From Diplolepis rosae (lineage: Eukaryota > Arthropoda > Insecta > Hymenoptera > Diplolepididae), in the NCBI GenBank assembly GCA_030998225.1, contig JAPYXD010000704.1, forward strand, positions 9,548,001 through 9,612,000: 64,000 nt of DNA, in the 5' to 3' direction. Of the stretch, positions 1 through 11,382 are shown piece by piece; position 1 is the first letter of the stretch, and each line of letters opens with the position of its first letter. The notes under the pieces were generated by a model. That model was given only the letters and a program-made list of their open reading frames with translations. It was not told the DNA's origin and searched no databases. Both the position numbers and the translations under genes were made by a program.

Positions 1-475
1 ATCTTTTTTTTTCTTAATCTTTTACAGTATTAAAAATAAAAAAATCTGCCCGCTTGGCGGGCACATTCTCATTGCGCGCTTCGCGCGCAAGTTTGAGCGC
101 GCCTGGGGCGCGCGATTCGATCGTCGCGCTTCGCGCTCCGTTCTTTCTGGACCTCGCGCTTTGCGCTCGGTCTTGTGCTCTTCGCATACGTTTAAGTTTA
201 TTTCTTATAATTTAATACTGAAGCTCAAACCAACTTAATGATATTAAAGATGATGTAAATTAGTCATTTTCTCAAATTCACTAAGTTTCTTTTTCAGATT
301 AAGTGAAACAGGAAATTCAATTTACTTAAGGCTCTATCGGCCTTAAGGAATACATTCTCATCATGACACTCGCGCTTTGCGCTCAATTTTCTGTATGCAT
401 TTTTGTAACTTTTTAATAAATTACATGATTATTGATAAATTTATTTTCTTCCAAATCTTTTAAAAAGGAAAAACA
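1..475. repeat. Dispersed repeat with clustered GC hairpins (window-edge copy)
   Basis: Positions 47-180 hold several small GC-rich palindromes of the form CGCGCTTCGCGCTCG in otherwise AT-rich DNA. Positions 301-426 match 63876-64000 at the other end of the window almost base for base, including the step AAGTGAAACAGG and the phrase CATTCTCATCATGAC. A weaker relative lies at 19430-19500. This is a dispersed repeat family; the left limit is outside the window. No protein is encoded that I can see. Confidence 0.7.
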
Positions 476-1110
476 ATCGTAGACTTTATTTAAGGAAATG
501 ATTTTGCAGAACAACGCTTATTTCGTATCACATATTTTGGTGAAAAAAATCGAATTTATTTAATATTAAAAATCAAAACATAAAATATACATCCTGTCGA
601 GAAATTTATCGATAAGAATGTGTAGACTTTATTTAGCCAAACAATTTTCATCTCAAAGTTTTTTTTGAATCTCACATATTTTGTCTAAAACATGGAATTT
701 TTGAATTTTAATCGTATTTTTTGGAATTGAAACGAAAAATATATGTTTTATCAGAAACTGTGTGAAACAAAACTTGTAGATCTTTTTGAAACTAACAACT
801 TTGTATTCTTATGTTTTTTTCTTATTTTACATATTATTGTTAATAAATTGAATTTTGGATTTTCAATAGTTTTTTTTTAATTAAAAAGAAAAATATGCAT
901 CTTATGAAAAAATGTTACAATTCAAATTTGTAGGACTTTATTTATTCAATAATATTGTATCATAACGTTTTTTCGTATCTCGTATGATTTAACTGGAAAA
1001 TGGAATTTTGATATTGACTTTTTTCGAATTTGAATGTGCTGTAATATTTCTAATTTTGATTTAATCAAAAAATGTTATCAGGATAATTTTTAGAGATTTA
1101 TGAGCACTAT
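476..1110. repeat. Degenerate tandem array, ~150-bp unit
   Basis: A block beginning GTAGACTTTATT recurs at about 479, 622, 776 and 930, with a fifth weak start near 1090, giving a period of about 143-160 bp. Each unit runs through a CAAACAATTTT-like box, a TCTCACATATTTTG-like box, GAATTTTTGAATTTTCA and AAAAATATACATCTTAT. Units are diverged. The same unit recurs at 19560-19839 and 63060-63430, each time close to the GC-hairpin repeat, so the two are probably parts of one larger repeat. Confidence 0.6.
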
Positions 1111-1455
1111 CTAATACCAGTATTGAAATTTTTGATTTTTTCAAAATATTATTTTCAAAAACACAAAAGTGGTGCTCAGCCCCTCAATTTTGATTGGATG
1201 TGGCTGGTTAACGAACTTGTCCTTAATTTTTCGGCTCCGATAAAGTGTACCAAAGCTCAATTCAATCTGATAATTCTATCGAGAGTTATGCCGCACACGA
1301 CCTACAGACAGACAGACAGACAGACACTTTCGTAAAAACCATTTTTTCTGACTCAGGGGGTCTCAAAACGTAAAGATTTGATGAAAATTCCGAAAGTCAT
1401 TTTTCACATAAAACCAATACCTTCTCATCCATGATGAGAATGTAAAAATAAAATA
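1111..1455. repeat. Dispersed-repeat tail with CAGA microsatellite and terminal hairpin
   Basis: A tetranucleotide run of ACAG units occupies 1304-1325. It is followed by a phrase ending in a short palindrome TTCTCATC-CAT-GATGAGAA at 1422-1440 and then TGTAAAAATA. The same ending (GATGAGAATGTAAAAATA) occurs at 11582-11600. The open frame across the microsatellite (1123-1335) is repeat-derived and not a gene. I regard this as the tail of the repeat that starts at the window edge. Confidence 0.5.
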
Positions 1456-1589
1456 TTTTTTTTTTTTCGTTATCTTGGCCTTGACGCGTCCTTGAATCGA
1501 TCTCTGCCAGCGCGACATAGTAGACTTTGTGGCACGATTTCTCAGCTTCAGAACCTTGAAACATGAAAACAATCATATTTTTTTACTTT

Positions 1590-2018
1590 TTACTAATCCG
1601 ACTACGATAAGACATAAGGTTTTTGAAAGATTTTAAAATTTAACAAAATGGCAGCGATTTGAAAAAAAGTTCGATTTTCTACCCTGTTTTTCTAGCTTAA
1701 AAAAGCTGTAAAAAATTGAAAAAAAATTTTTGTTCAAAAAGCTCGTGTCTAATCGTAGTGAGACGTTTTTTGAATACGAAACAATTTACAGAATTCCAAT
1801 ATCTCCGATAGTTCCGTCAAAATCGTGCCAATAAATTTAAAAAACACTACTTTCGAGAAAACGCGTTTAAAGATAAATGATGAGGTCGGTAGTATTTGAA
1901 CCAGCATGTTTTCGAATAAATCCTTCATAAGGCATGTTCCTTATAGTGTCTAGATTCAAAATAAGCAAAAAAAAAGAAAAAAATCGATTTTTTGAAACCG
2001 CTTAGGTAGACGACCCCC
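1590..2018. mobile_element. Right-end fragment of a TTAA-type non-autonomous element
   Basis: The stretch resembles the right half of the element at 31730-32442: both carry AACAAAATGGC, then AAAACGCGTTTAAAGAT, then an A-rich tract with ATCGATTTTTTGAAA or a close variant, and end in CCCC followed by TTAA (2019-2022 here). The left end is not found, so this is a truncated copy. No ORF. Confidence 0.45.
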
Positions 2019-2352
2019 TTAACGTGGAAGCTAACAGTAATTAGGCTTAAGCAACTAAGTTGAACATTATATTTTCATTATATCAATACGTGTATCAAGA
2101 TTCAAGATCAAGCAAGCAAATAAAGAAATATTTTATTTTGAGGAAATTCTTTTTGCGATTGACTTGATTGCTTTCTAAGATTCATTGAATCTTTATGTAC
2201 GAAGATTAGATCGATGATGATTTATTTTTATTTTAGTTTTCAATTATACATATCGCATCTAATGCAGCGCACGCTTGACATATATACAAGGTCTGTCGCA
2301 AAAGTTCCCAGACAAGTTAAAAATCAAGAAAACTAAATTTTTTTTTTTCAAA

Positions 2353-3462
2353 GTTTGATTTATTTTATTCAAAATAGTCCCTTTTGGAATCAATACACCG
2401 CTTTGCACGTTTGAGAAGCGAATTGAAAGATATTTTAATTTCATTAGTAGAAATTATGTTCAGGATGGTGGTCATCAACCATTGAATGTCTTCAATGTCT
2501 GCATAACGCGTTCATTTCATTGCCGGAAGTAAGTTTCCAAACAAATAGAAATCGCACGGAGCTAAATAAGGTCAATACGGGGAATGGTTGATAGTCAAAA
2601 TAACATTATTGGCCAAAAAGTCAGTTATTAACGCGGATCGATGAGTTGATACATTATCGTGCAGCAAGAACCAAATTCCTTTTTCACGATATTCTGGTCG
2701 CACACGACTAATGCTTTCCAGCAAATGCTTCATAACACCAAGATAAAACATATCATCGACCGTTTGGCTCTTTGGAACGAACTCTCTGTGCATAACATAA
2801 CTCCTATCGAAACGTAAAAACAAATCAACATTGTCTCCACTTTAGACTTCTAAGAGCGCTATTTTTTCGGATTTGGATCATCTGGATGATTAAATTCAAC
2901 ACTTTGGCGCTTGGTTTCGGGATTATATTGAAAACATCACGTCTCGTCACCATCCAATCAGACATGGATAACGGGCGCAGTACTACACACGTACTGCCGA
3001 ATACGGATGCGGTACAGGCAATCAGTACTGGCGCCTGTAGTGGCATAATACGAGGATGATAACGCTTTACCAGTACCGGTAACTAAACCGCAGTAAAAAA
3101 TATTCATGATAGCCATTACTGCTCCAGTAATGGCAAGTCAGTAGCGGCTATTTTTAGTCATTAGTCAATTTGTTTGGAACAAACCGCGCACAAACCTCTC
3201 TCAGTACCAAATGCTCGGTCAAAATTCGATAAATTGAATCTTTGGATATATTCAATTCCATTTTCATGTAACGCAATGAAGATTTCGGCTCTTTTTTATG
3301 AACTCACGCACAATTTCAACGTCTTCATCGTTTACAGCTGATTCCGGCCGACCCGAACGTTCGTCGTCAATTAAATCTTCCCGACCTTTTTTAAATCGTT
3401 TAAGGTTAAATGCAAGTCCCATCATCGAATAAATAGTAGAGTCTCGTGAGGCGCTGTTGAGC
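2353..3462 (-). pseudogene. Mariner-family transposase, decayed
   Basis: Read on the minus strand, the order of a Tc1/mariner transposase is recognisable: an N-terminal helix-turn-helix part (a frame containing GRP-like and RFVPNKLTND near 3190-3400), a first catalytic Asp segment reading GDET with the following Trp turned to stop (near 2950), ETKRQSVEF (near 2920), HREFVPKSQTVDDM (near 2770), and a second catalytic Asp segment LLHDN (near 2660) followed by SPY near 2577, where the frame shifts into LAPCDFYLF. Several stops and frameshifts make it non-functional. About 200 bp of unrelated sequence separates the DNA-binding part from the first Asp segment. Confidence 0.8.
2965..3165. repeat. 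GTACT-rich palindromic insert inside the mariner
   Basis: This GC-richer stretch interrupts the transposase between its helix-turn-helix part and its first catalytic Asp. It contains several small palindromic phrases such as AGTACTACACACGTACT, CCAGTACCGG and TTACTGCTCCAGTAA. No TIR pair or target duplication was established; it may be a MITE fragment. Confidence 0.3.
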
Positions 3463-4502
3463 TATGTTTTTTTGAAAAAATTTCATGGGTCCATATGGTG
3501 AAAATTTTAGTGCGCTACTAGCTTAGAATTCGTAGTATGTGTGTATACGTATAGTCACCAATGCTATACCAGCGGCAGACTCGAAGATCGTGCAACGTTG
3601 CAATTTAAACCTAACCATCATTGAGCAACTGTGATGTGCGTTTGAATAGCTTGATGTCAACGATTTTAATATTATTCTTTCAAATTTGAACTTCATTAGA
3701 AATGTAATATTACTGGGCATTTTAGTCATAGTTCTTTGTTGATTTACATTCATGGTTGTATACAGATGACTTGTTTTCACGTACGTTTCCAAGGTATTTG
3801 TGTATGTGCATGTGTATCGAGTACCTACAGCAAACAAGCTGGAGAAAGGGAATAGTGTTGCCGGGTCGTGATACTGTTACGTTTAGCTGTTTGAAGGTGA
3901 CTGAAATTTCCATGTTTTTCATTAGATTATCTATAAAACTACACGGTGGAGAAATTTGATGTTTTTTTCAAAAATTTGTATTTTCAAGCAGCACAAATAA
4001 CGAACTTTTCAAAATTTCTCTACCAGAGCGTTTAAGTACTACAAATTAAAATTTGAAGAGTGACTATGCATTGCCCATAAATTACGTGTTAGTGTAGTCA
4101 ACTTTGACATTGATTATCTCCGCATCGGTCCAGTTGAAAAATTTGAAATTACTTTAGCATATAAATAATCATTCTACTGAAATATAAGCTCCTTTTTTAA
4201 AAAATTCTACTAGAGATCGATTTTCTTACATACAACCTTAAACCACTCGTAGATAGTAACATAGGACGGGATAAACACTCATCATCATAAACTGTTTGCA
4301 TCATTTGATGCATCTCAGTAGCTGTTTTAACTTGTTTAAAACAAAACTTGATATTAGCTCAGCTTCTATACATCCGAATGTCATGAAATTTTGACACAAT
4401 ATCCATGATGGGTGTAGGGTTAAATACCCAGAAGATCAAACAAATGTCATCACTAGTATTAGCTATTTTTGGCTTGTCTCAGAACTTTTGCGACAGGCCT
4501 TG

Positions 4503-6472
4503 AAGATTAGGTACTCGTATGAAAATCTAGGCGCTAGCTTGAAAAATTCACAGGATTTAATATTGGATATTTAATTTTAGAAACTAATAGTAAGAAAAAA
4601 TTGATTAAATAAATCTGTCATCAAAATAACGAAAACTGTAAGCGGAAAGGGATATTTAATAGTATCTTTCTTTAGAGCAGAAGTTCAATTTTTATTGAAG
4701 TGGCCAATGGGAAGCAATCTTGATGAATAAGTAATTAACTTCAGATTGTAAACTTAGCAATTTACAACATTTCAAAAAACTACTTTCCACTTGATTTCTG
4801 ACAAGGAATCTATCATTTATTTCAAGCTGTGTCTTAATAATTGTTTAATGGAGGATATTAATCTTCACCAATAATAAAACTCGTCATAAAGGGTAATTTG
4901 GGAACATGCAAGAGCATTGTATAATATTATAAGTAGATCATAGCGAGGAAAAATAATTTGCCAAATTCCCACAGGAACAATTTTTAAGCTGCTTAAGGCA
5001 ATACTTCGACAATAATAGATGTTTTCCGCACGAACGAGTATATTTCAAGCTCAGCTATGTTTCAGACACACGAGAATTTGTATAAACATGAAATAACGCT
5101 CATTTCATGAAAGCGTTCCTTCTTTTAACGTAGAACATTTTAAAATTAAATAGTACAGAAGCTTTTGTAATCAAATCTTTATTTTTCCAACCAAATTAGC
5201 GAATTTAATTTTAAATAATTTTATAACTTTTGATATTATCATGTTTGGTAACTCAAAAGTTTTTTCTATTTTCATTTTTGGATCGTCTAAAGTATAATAG
5301 ATAATTATGAAATTATGTTAGTCATTTTTTTAAGAAAGTAATGAATATATACGTCTGATTCTATTTTAAATCATACGGTCTGCGCCTGACACGTTCGCAA
5401 ATAGATTTTAAATGAAATATGTTCAGTATATGAAAAATTAGAGATTACACATTTTTCCAAATTAACTGTTTGACAGGGGTATTTTTAAATCTTGACAGTA
5501 TTTTAAAGTTTGAAGTTGACAATTTGTTTTTTGTCAAATTGATTAATTTTTTTCTTAAGATAGCCCTGGGAGAAATGTATATTCGCTATAAACTATTTTA
5601 ATTTCACCAAGTTTCAAATTGATATCTCATTTCGTGGAGAAATGAGGCGACGAGAAAAATTCTCTATATTTAATTTCTTCCAAAAAGCATAAATAAATAA
5701 TTATTAATTTTTGTTTCAAATCATGTTAGACATGGTTTAATCATTTTGGAAAGGGTCCTTTTATGGATGGTCAGTTATTTGAGGCTTAACAGTTTTATTA
5801 CAGCTACTATAGTAGCAAGAGTAATTAGTGGTGAAATGAGCAAGTTAACTATTAGAGAAATAGTTTATCTCTTCAAGTGCTTTTATCTTCGAAGCGAAGT
5901 GTATTCGAATGCATTTAGGGGATCTTATTAGTGTAGGTAGTAAGGTGTTACTTTGCACTAATATTTTATGATATGTAAACACGAACTTATTTTTGGCTTA
6001 ATGGTTATGTCAGCAGATAAAATTATCGCTTTAAATAAGTGAAAATCCGAATTTAGTCTTAACAAGTCTCTTTATCCTAAGGAAGTCATGGCATGTATGG
6101 TGCTTATCTTCAGGGGAATCTTCATGAAAATTCTTAGATACAATTACTGGCGAATATTACCGGCAATTTTTGGAAACAGTATTTCAGTTTTATTTGTTTC
6201 TAATCTCATTCAAAAATAACTTCTTGCTTCTCGCTTTGTAATGAATATTCATAAGATTCCCATTGCTCATTTAGCTATCACGTCACTGTTCGTATTCAAT
6301 CATACGTTCCCCAAAAATGACTGTAGATCATGTTTGTATAATTTCCTTGTCATATTAAGCATTTTACCACAATCTTATTTTGCTTTTGATAACACGCTTA
6401 AATTTTAAATCATCCAATGGGATATTATCGTGGCATGTGTTTTTCTCCATTTATTTTTGCATTTATTTTCAT
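4503..6472. other. AT-rich stretch without recognisable gene
   Basis: About 2 kb of AT-rich sequence. The only listed-length open frame (5746-5931) has no recognisable motif and its composition is that of random AT-rich DNA. No TIR pair seen. Confidence 0.5.
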
Positions 6473-7356
6473 TCAACTTGTGTAAAATGATTTGTCCTTG
6501 GCCTCAAAATAAGCTTCAGTTTCAGCGATTACTTCCTCATTCGAGCCAAATATTTTTCCCTGGAGCATCTTTTTGAGATCAGCAAAGAGCCAGTAGTCGC
6601 TGGGGAGTAGATCTGGAGAGTATGGTGGGTGGGAAAGCATTTCGTAGCCTAATTCAGACAATTTTGCCATCGTTTTCATTGACTTGTGGCACGGTGCATT
6701 TCGTCCTTCAAACGCACCAATCACTCAATTTAATAGTTGCTGTTGATATATTTTCGTTTTTCAAGGTATTCGATGTAAATTATACCGTGCGCATCCCAAA
6801 AAACTGACGCCATGACTTTGCCAGCTGACTGTTGCGTTTTCGGACTCTTCGGACGGCTTTCACCGGCTGCACGCCACTCAGCTGACTGCCGCTTCGACTC
6901 CGAAGTGAAATGATGGATCCATGTTTCGTCCATTGTCACATACCGACGCAAGAAATCCTGTTTATTGCGAGTAAACAGTGACAAACAGCTCTCTGAATCG
7001 TCGACTCGTTGTTGCTTTTGTTCCATTATTAGCAAACGCGGCACCCATTTGGAAAAGACCTTTTTCACGTCCAATTTTTCGTTTAAAATCGTAGAAGCAC
7101 TTCCAGTTAATATGTTCACCATCTTAGCAATCTCACGGACTTTCAGTTTGCGGTCGTCCATCACGATTTTCAAAACTTGCTTAATATTTTCCGGAGTTAC
7201 TGCTTCATTTGGCCTACCCGAGCGTTCCGCATCATTTGTATCAGTGCGACCGCGTTTGAAATCAGCATACCACCGGCAAATCGTTGTTTTCGACGGAGCA
7301 CAGTCCGGATAACTTTTTTCAAGCCATTGTTGATTATTAATTATTATTATTAACAT
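6473..7356 (-). pseudogene. Mariner transposase relic, second catalytic Asp deleted
   Basis: Minus-strand frames give a nearly complete mariner transposase. The N-terminal frame (7356-6730) has a helix-turn-helix region, the linker SGRPNEAVTPENI, WVPRLL, the first catalytic segment MDETWIHH and the block SAGKVMASVFWDAHGI. Just after LVRLKDE the sequence jumps directly to NAPCHKSMKTM, so roughly 20 residues that should contain the second catalytic Asp are missing. The C-terminal frame (6724-6473) keeps HPPYSPDLLPSDYW with the third Asp. Two stops precede the deletion. The first residues (MLIIIINNQQ) do not look like the family N-terminus, so that end is damaged too. The same subfamily as the relic at 58166-58954. 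Confidence 0.85.
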
Positions 7357-8321
7357 TTATGACGAGACAGACCTATATTAATGCATTTTATTCAATTCAT
7401 GAAATTTCCAATTACATGTCTTAATTTTTATAGAAATGGGGTTGCACAAACTGAAATGCCAGTATAGTAGGAATCTACTTATGTGATCAGGTTGGTCCAC
7501 GGCCTTAAAAGCCACTATCACATCCAGTTTAATAAAACCTGAATACTTTTTTCGAATATTTTTTTTTCTAAAAGCTTAATTTTTCTAACTATTTCAATTT
7601 AAAGAAATATTTGTTCTCTTACTCTTTATGTATGACAATATACTTCATTGTCGATCTATTTAATTACGAACATGTCAACAGCCAACTTGCATAAATGTGC
7701 AAGTAATTTGTAATATATATATACAATATATATAACCAATATCAATGTAGAAATTAAATTGATTTTCAACTCAAATAAAGATTTGAAAAAATAAAACATT
7801 AACTAATAATACAAGTTGTACAGAATTAAAAACTATAATTAATTCAAACTAACTGGCGGGTTACCAAAATTTCTTAAAGAGCCTTTCTATATTTATAATT
7901 ACTATTTTGGAAATATTTGAGCAACGGTTTGACGTGAGGACCATTAATCTATATTCGCCGAAAACAAACTTCTGTGCAGTATAGTTTCGGACGTTTGAAT
8001 GCCATGTAGTTTCATTGTGAACTTATACAATGTAGTCCAGGAAAAACACTTCTCAGTCTTGTCTTACGTCAATTTCAAATCCTAGAAGCATAACAAAAAA
8101 AACAATATGGAAAGTTTGATTTGAAAATTACATATTGAATAATTATGAGTCGTTTATGCTTTGAAACTTTAAAACATTTTAATAAAACAAAAACAAATTT
8201 TTCACAAAGAAACATTCTTTTAGTTCAGCTCCTTTATCGATTTTCTGATAACTTCTTATCAATAGAACATTCGTAAACAATCTTGAAAGGATTTTAAGTA
8301 ACCAAAAATAAATTTGATCTA
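7357..8321. other. AT-rich stretch without recognisable gene
   Basis: I see no coding motif, TIR pair or RNA gene. The phrase TTATGACGAGACAGACC at 7356-7373 could be the outer end of the adjoining mariner relic, but no matching inverted copy was found on its other side. Confidence 0.45.
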
Positions 8322-9426
8322 CACCCTAAAAAAAGTTTATTGATAATGAAATTACGTTCCTTTCAGAATGCATCCATTGAAATTAAGCAGATTTCTTTTA
8401 TCTATTAACAGAAAAGTTTCACTGTTAAAAAACTCATCTGGAAAATGCAAAACGAAAATATTTTTTACCGATAAACGATTTCTTTTGACTCTGAAAAGAA
8501 ATCCTTCAAGGTAGTCCGGTAGTGGGAAGAGGAGTGGTTAAGTGCCCTTTTTTATTTCATATATCGATAGATTAGACTCTTCCCGATCGAAAAGTCCTCT
8601 GCAATTTTGGGCCTTACCGTATTCAATTTTGAATTATTACGTATCGAAATATGGAATTTTAACATGAGCTCTTATGGAAAGTCATTTCGCGGGCTCATAA
8701 TATCACGAATTTGCAGAAAGTTTCATAAATTCTTTATAAGAATATTAATTTTTCTTTGAAAATCGTATCTTACCGTATATCTCGGAAAGTTATTTCGAAA
8801 TAAACGCCAGAAAACAAGAATAAAAAGGAAGTGGAATCCATATTTCCGCTCAGCTGACGATAACACTATAGTTGTCATCTCGTCGGGTGAGTCCGCCATT
8901 GGATCCCTAGTGATTGGCGCAGCGCAATGATTGCCGGAGTTCACCGAAATAAATACCTCGAGACTCAAATAAAGATTGTGAATTAATGGAATACATTTTT
9001 TTTTCCAATCGTTATAGGTACTAATAGTAAATTATAATGGAAAAAAATTTTCCGTACAACGTTCGTAATTTTGCAAAGCGCATGAAACATTTTCGAAAAA
9101 TTGTTATTGTTGCTCATTTGATCGCTACCGGACTATTTTAACTATTACAGGATTGCATTTGTAGGCTAGCAGACGAAGTGCGCCTGCGCATCAGTGAGTG
9201 TACATCGTCATACACTTTGTTTTATTTTATACTCGAAATTATATTTCCTTTGTACGACATAGGATTTCATTTCCAGACCAAAGAAAATACTTCAACAGTC
9301 AAAAGATAGCATTTGAAAAGACAATCCTTTAACTGTTAAAGGATTTCCTCGCATGCTAATTTTAAATAGGAAATTCTTTAATAGTGAAAGGAATCATTTG
9401 ACAGTCAGTAGTCTGTTGTTAGAGTG
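8322..9426. mobile_element. Non-autonomous TIR element of the CACYCTAAA family
   Basis: Left end CACCCTAAAAAAAGTTTATT and reverse-complemented right end CACTCTAACAACAGACTACT are flanked by TA on both sides (8320-8321 and 9427-9428). The element shares subterminal sequence with copies at 12897-13307, 15440-15708 and 24656-25045, notably GAATGCATCCATTGAAATTA and AGGATTTCCT. It carries no ORF. It is interrupted by a second element at 8514-9133; the copy at 15440-15708 lacks that insert and so shows the uninterrupted state. Confidence 0.7.
8514..9133. mobile_element. 620-bp MITE with GTCCGGTAG ends, nested
   Basis: The ends read GTCCGGTAG and CTACCGGAC, each flanked by TA (8512-8513, 9134-9135). 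The flanking CACYCTAAA element has AAATCC on the left and TTACAGGATTGCATTT on the right, and the related copy near 15525-15480 (opposite strand) is continuous there, which supports an insertion. The open frame at 8723-8968 (minus) shows no recognisable motif. Confidence 0.65.
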
Positions 9427-9436
9427 TAGTTGGTAT

Positions 9437-10022
9437 TTATTTTGGAGAGGTAAGAAGATAAGAATAGAGCAAATACATAGAGAATAATTTATTGAATTTT
9501 ACGAAGAAGAATTTTGCGTCGTTAAATATTTTATTCCACGCATCTTTCGAAATCGCTCCTACTTCCTCCTTATAAGTGGCAGTCGCTTTTTTAAATGTCC
9601 TAAATCGGCGTCCACAAAGCTTTTCCTCCAGTTTTGGAAATAGTGAGAAGTCAAACGGAGCTAGATCTGGGGAATAAGGAAGTTGAGGTAGGGTCCGAAT
9701 GTCATTTTCCTGCAGAAACTCCAAAGTTTTTGCCGCTGTTTAAGGCTGTGTGAGGCCATGCATTGTCGAGGTGGAGTTTCAAATGACGCAATATCGAAAA
9801 TTCTCGGTAGGCAATGCGTAGCTGCCACTCTAATTTGACAGTACGTTAGTCTTCAATACCACAGTCGTTATGTGGCCCGTATTTTAATAGAGAGATGTCA
9901 CCATAGTCTTTTTTACACTTTGTCCTCGTCGCACTTTTGTTGGTGAAGGCTCATTTTGAAAGCACTACACTCTTGACTGCTGCTTTGTCTCTTGATCATA
10001 ATTATATAACCAAGCGTAAGCT
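9437..10022 (-). pseudogene. Tc1/mariner-type transposase, C-terminal two thirds
   Basis: On the minus strand a damaged frame reads AWLYNYDQETKQQS near 10017-9975, NEPSPTKVRR, then LHLDNAWPHTA with the second catalytic Asp near 9760, a frameshift, then EFLQENDIRTLPQ and PYSPDLAPFDFSLFPKL with the third catalytic Asp, followed by a C-terminal block to 9437. The spacing between the second and third Asp is about 36-37 residues allowing for the frameshift, longer than the 34 of classical mariner, so a maT-like (DD37D) member is possible. The first catalytic Asp is not preserved in the visible frame (SAYAW where GDETW is expected). Its N-terminal part is probably the separate piece at 10619-10792. 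Confidence 0.75.
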
Positions 10023-10181
10023 GATGTGGAATCCAACGACTGCATCGCTTTGTGAGATGCAAATGATCCTTAATTATGAGGATGGATCAATAAGTACCCG
10101 TGTGTGAAAACAGGTGGCGTTACTAAGGGAAGTTGGCATTGCCTTAGTGTACTACCAACTTTCAAACGACGTTTCGATACA

Positions 10182-10615
10182 ATGGAAAAAGTACAATATC
10201 GTTCCGTAATTCTCTTTTTATTTTTGGATATAAAAACGTGCGAAGAAATGGAAGCGAAGTTGGATGTTGTCTATAGGGACCTTCTACAATCTATGGCAAC
10301 CGTGAGATATTGGTTTCTCGAATTTAAACGTGGCCGTAGATCTGTTTTTGATGAGGAGCGTTCAGGCCGCCTGGCAAACGTGGTTACTGCGGCAATCATT
10401 AAAATGGTCAGTGACATGATTCTTGTTGATCGCTGAACAAAAGTGCGCTAAGTAGCAGAGGCCTTAGGCGTGTCGTATAGAACAGCAATCAACATTTTAG
10501 ATGATAAGTTAGAGATGAGAAATGTATAGTTGTCATGGGTGCCGTGATCGCAAAGACGGTCCCGTCGGCCGAAAAGGTCGTGGTTATGATTCTTTGGGAT
10601 TCGAGGGGAATAACT
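10182..10615 (+). pseudogene. Mariner transposase N-terminal relic, opposite strand
   Basis: A plus-strand frame from ATG at 10182 reads MEKVQYRSVILFLFLD, CEEMEAKLDVVY, TVRYWFLEFKRGR and DEERSGR, the paired helix-turn-helix and linker of mariner transposases. It stops at 10436 and continues in other frames with LGVSYRTAINILDDKLEMRN, a broken WVP, then a deletion of the first Asp region and the fragment LWDSRGI near 10585. It abuts the minus-strand piece at 10619 head to head, so this fragment appears to lie inside the minus-strand element. Confidence 0.75.
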
Positions 10616-10618
10616 TCA

Positions 10619-10792
10619 TTTCAGACTTTGCCTTGCATGTCTAAATTTAGCAAACCAATTAACGACTGTGACACGCGACGGAGCAGAGTCCCTAAAATAC
10701 CGCACTAAACGGTCATGGCATTGCTCTTGATTTGAACCAAATTTGTAGCCATAGGAAATCATGGCTCGAAAGTCGTGCATCTCGAACTCCAT
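10619..10792 (-). pseudogene. Transposase helix-turn-helix piece (58 codons)
   Basis: An uninterrupted minus-strand frame from ATG at 10792 reads MEFEMHDFRAMISYGYKFG, then SNQEQCHDRL, then APSRVTVVNWFAKFRHARQS, the first DNA-binding helix-turn-helix of a Tc1/mariner-type transposase. Its orientation and type fit the C-terminal piece at 9437-10022; the plus-strand fragment 10182-10615 lies between them. Confidence 0.7.
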
Positions 10793-10983
10793 CACAGTAA
10801 GCTGACTAATCCAAACTAACCTTCAGTCTTCCCCCTCTCGGCTCCAGACCAGTTGACTAGCGTTTTCTATACTACCCTGCTTTTCAATGAAAGGAAACCT
10901 CTTTCTCATGCACTAACTCTTACTTTCATACGCCTTCCTGATTCTGACTATCTAAAAACTTTCGGTATGGTCGATGTAATATT

Positions 10984-11382
10984 TTTTTTTTTTTTTTTTT
11001 TTTGGTGAGGAGGAAAAATGGCGAAATCTTTTATAGACGTTGCACAGGACTCTCCTAGGACGGGGCTAGGCATACCTGTTAAAACCAAAAAACCCCCTCT
11101 CTCGAACCAATACACCGCCCGCGGAACCGCCTTTCGGCTTTAAACTTCACGGGCGGTTGGTTCCAGCTTAAAGTCGCGTACGACTCTTCCGTCATCCATT
11201 CGCCCGGGACTCCCATCCGCGGTCGCACGCCCGTTAGGCAGACTGACAAGCCGCGCCAGTCAGGGGAGGAATAAAACAATTCCTCCCCCGGACGACGCGG
11301 ACGGCCAAGTCCGTCCAAGACGCAGGACCGCGGGTGCAGGCCCCGATGCGATTTCTACTGGCCCCCGTTGTTGCCGCGCTCA
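10984..11382 (-). mobile_element. 5'-truncated non-LTR retrotransposon insertion
   Basis: GC-rich segment starting with a run of T at 10982-11003 (a poly-A tail on the minus strand) and bounded by a 15-bp direct duplication GGTCGATGTAATATT at 10969-10983 and 11383-11397. These are the marks of target-primed reverse transcription. About 400 bp long, so most of the parent LINE is missing. The minus-strand frame at 11318-11079 has no domain I recognise and may be the end of the last ORF or 3' UTR. GC content far above its surroundings suggests a recent arrival. Confidence 0.85.

Larger units (their letters stand above)
2287..4502 (-). mobile_element. Mariner-like element with both terminal inverted repeats
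   Basis: The left end reads CAAGGTCTGTCGCAAAAGTT and the reverse complement of the right end reads CAAGGCCTGTCGCAAAAGTT; the match continues to about 38 bp with five differences. A TA dinucleotide precedes the left end (2285-2286); the right flank is AA. At 2216 bp it is much longer than the usual 1.3 kb of a mariner, and the 3.47-4.4 kb part does not look like transposase, so other insertions lie inside. The transposase is on the minus strand and dead. Confidence 0.8.

Noticed and set aside
1123..1335. 70-codon open frame
   Set aside because: It translates an ACAG microsatellite and dispersed repeat; the QTDRQT tail is microsatellite coding.
1422..1450. Helitron 3' end
   Set aside because: There is a short hairpin, but no CTRR after it and no Rep/helicase or 5' TC partner.
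11079..11318. Minus-strand 79-codon frame as a host gene
   Set aside because: Lies wholly inside the LINE-tail insertion bounded by the 15-bp duplication; no domain seen.
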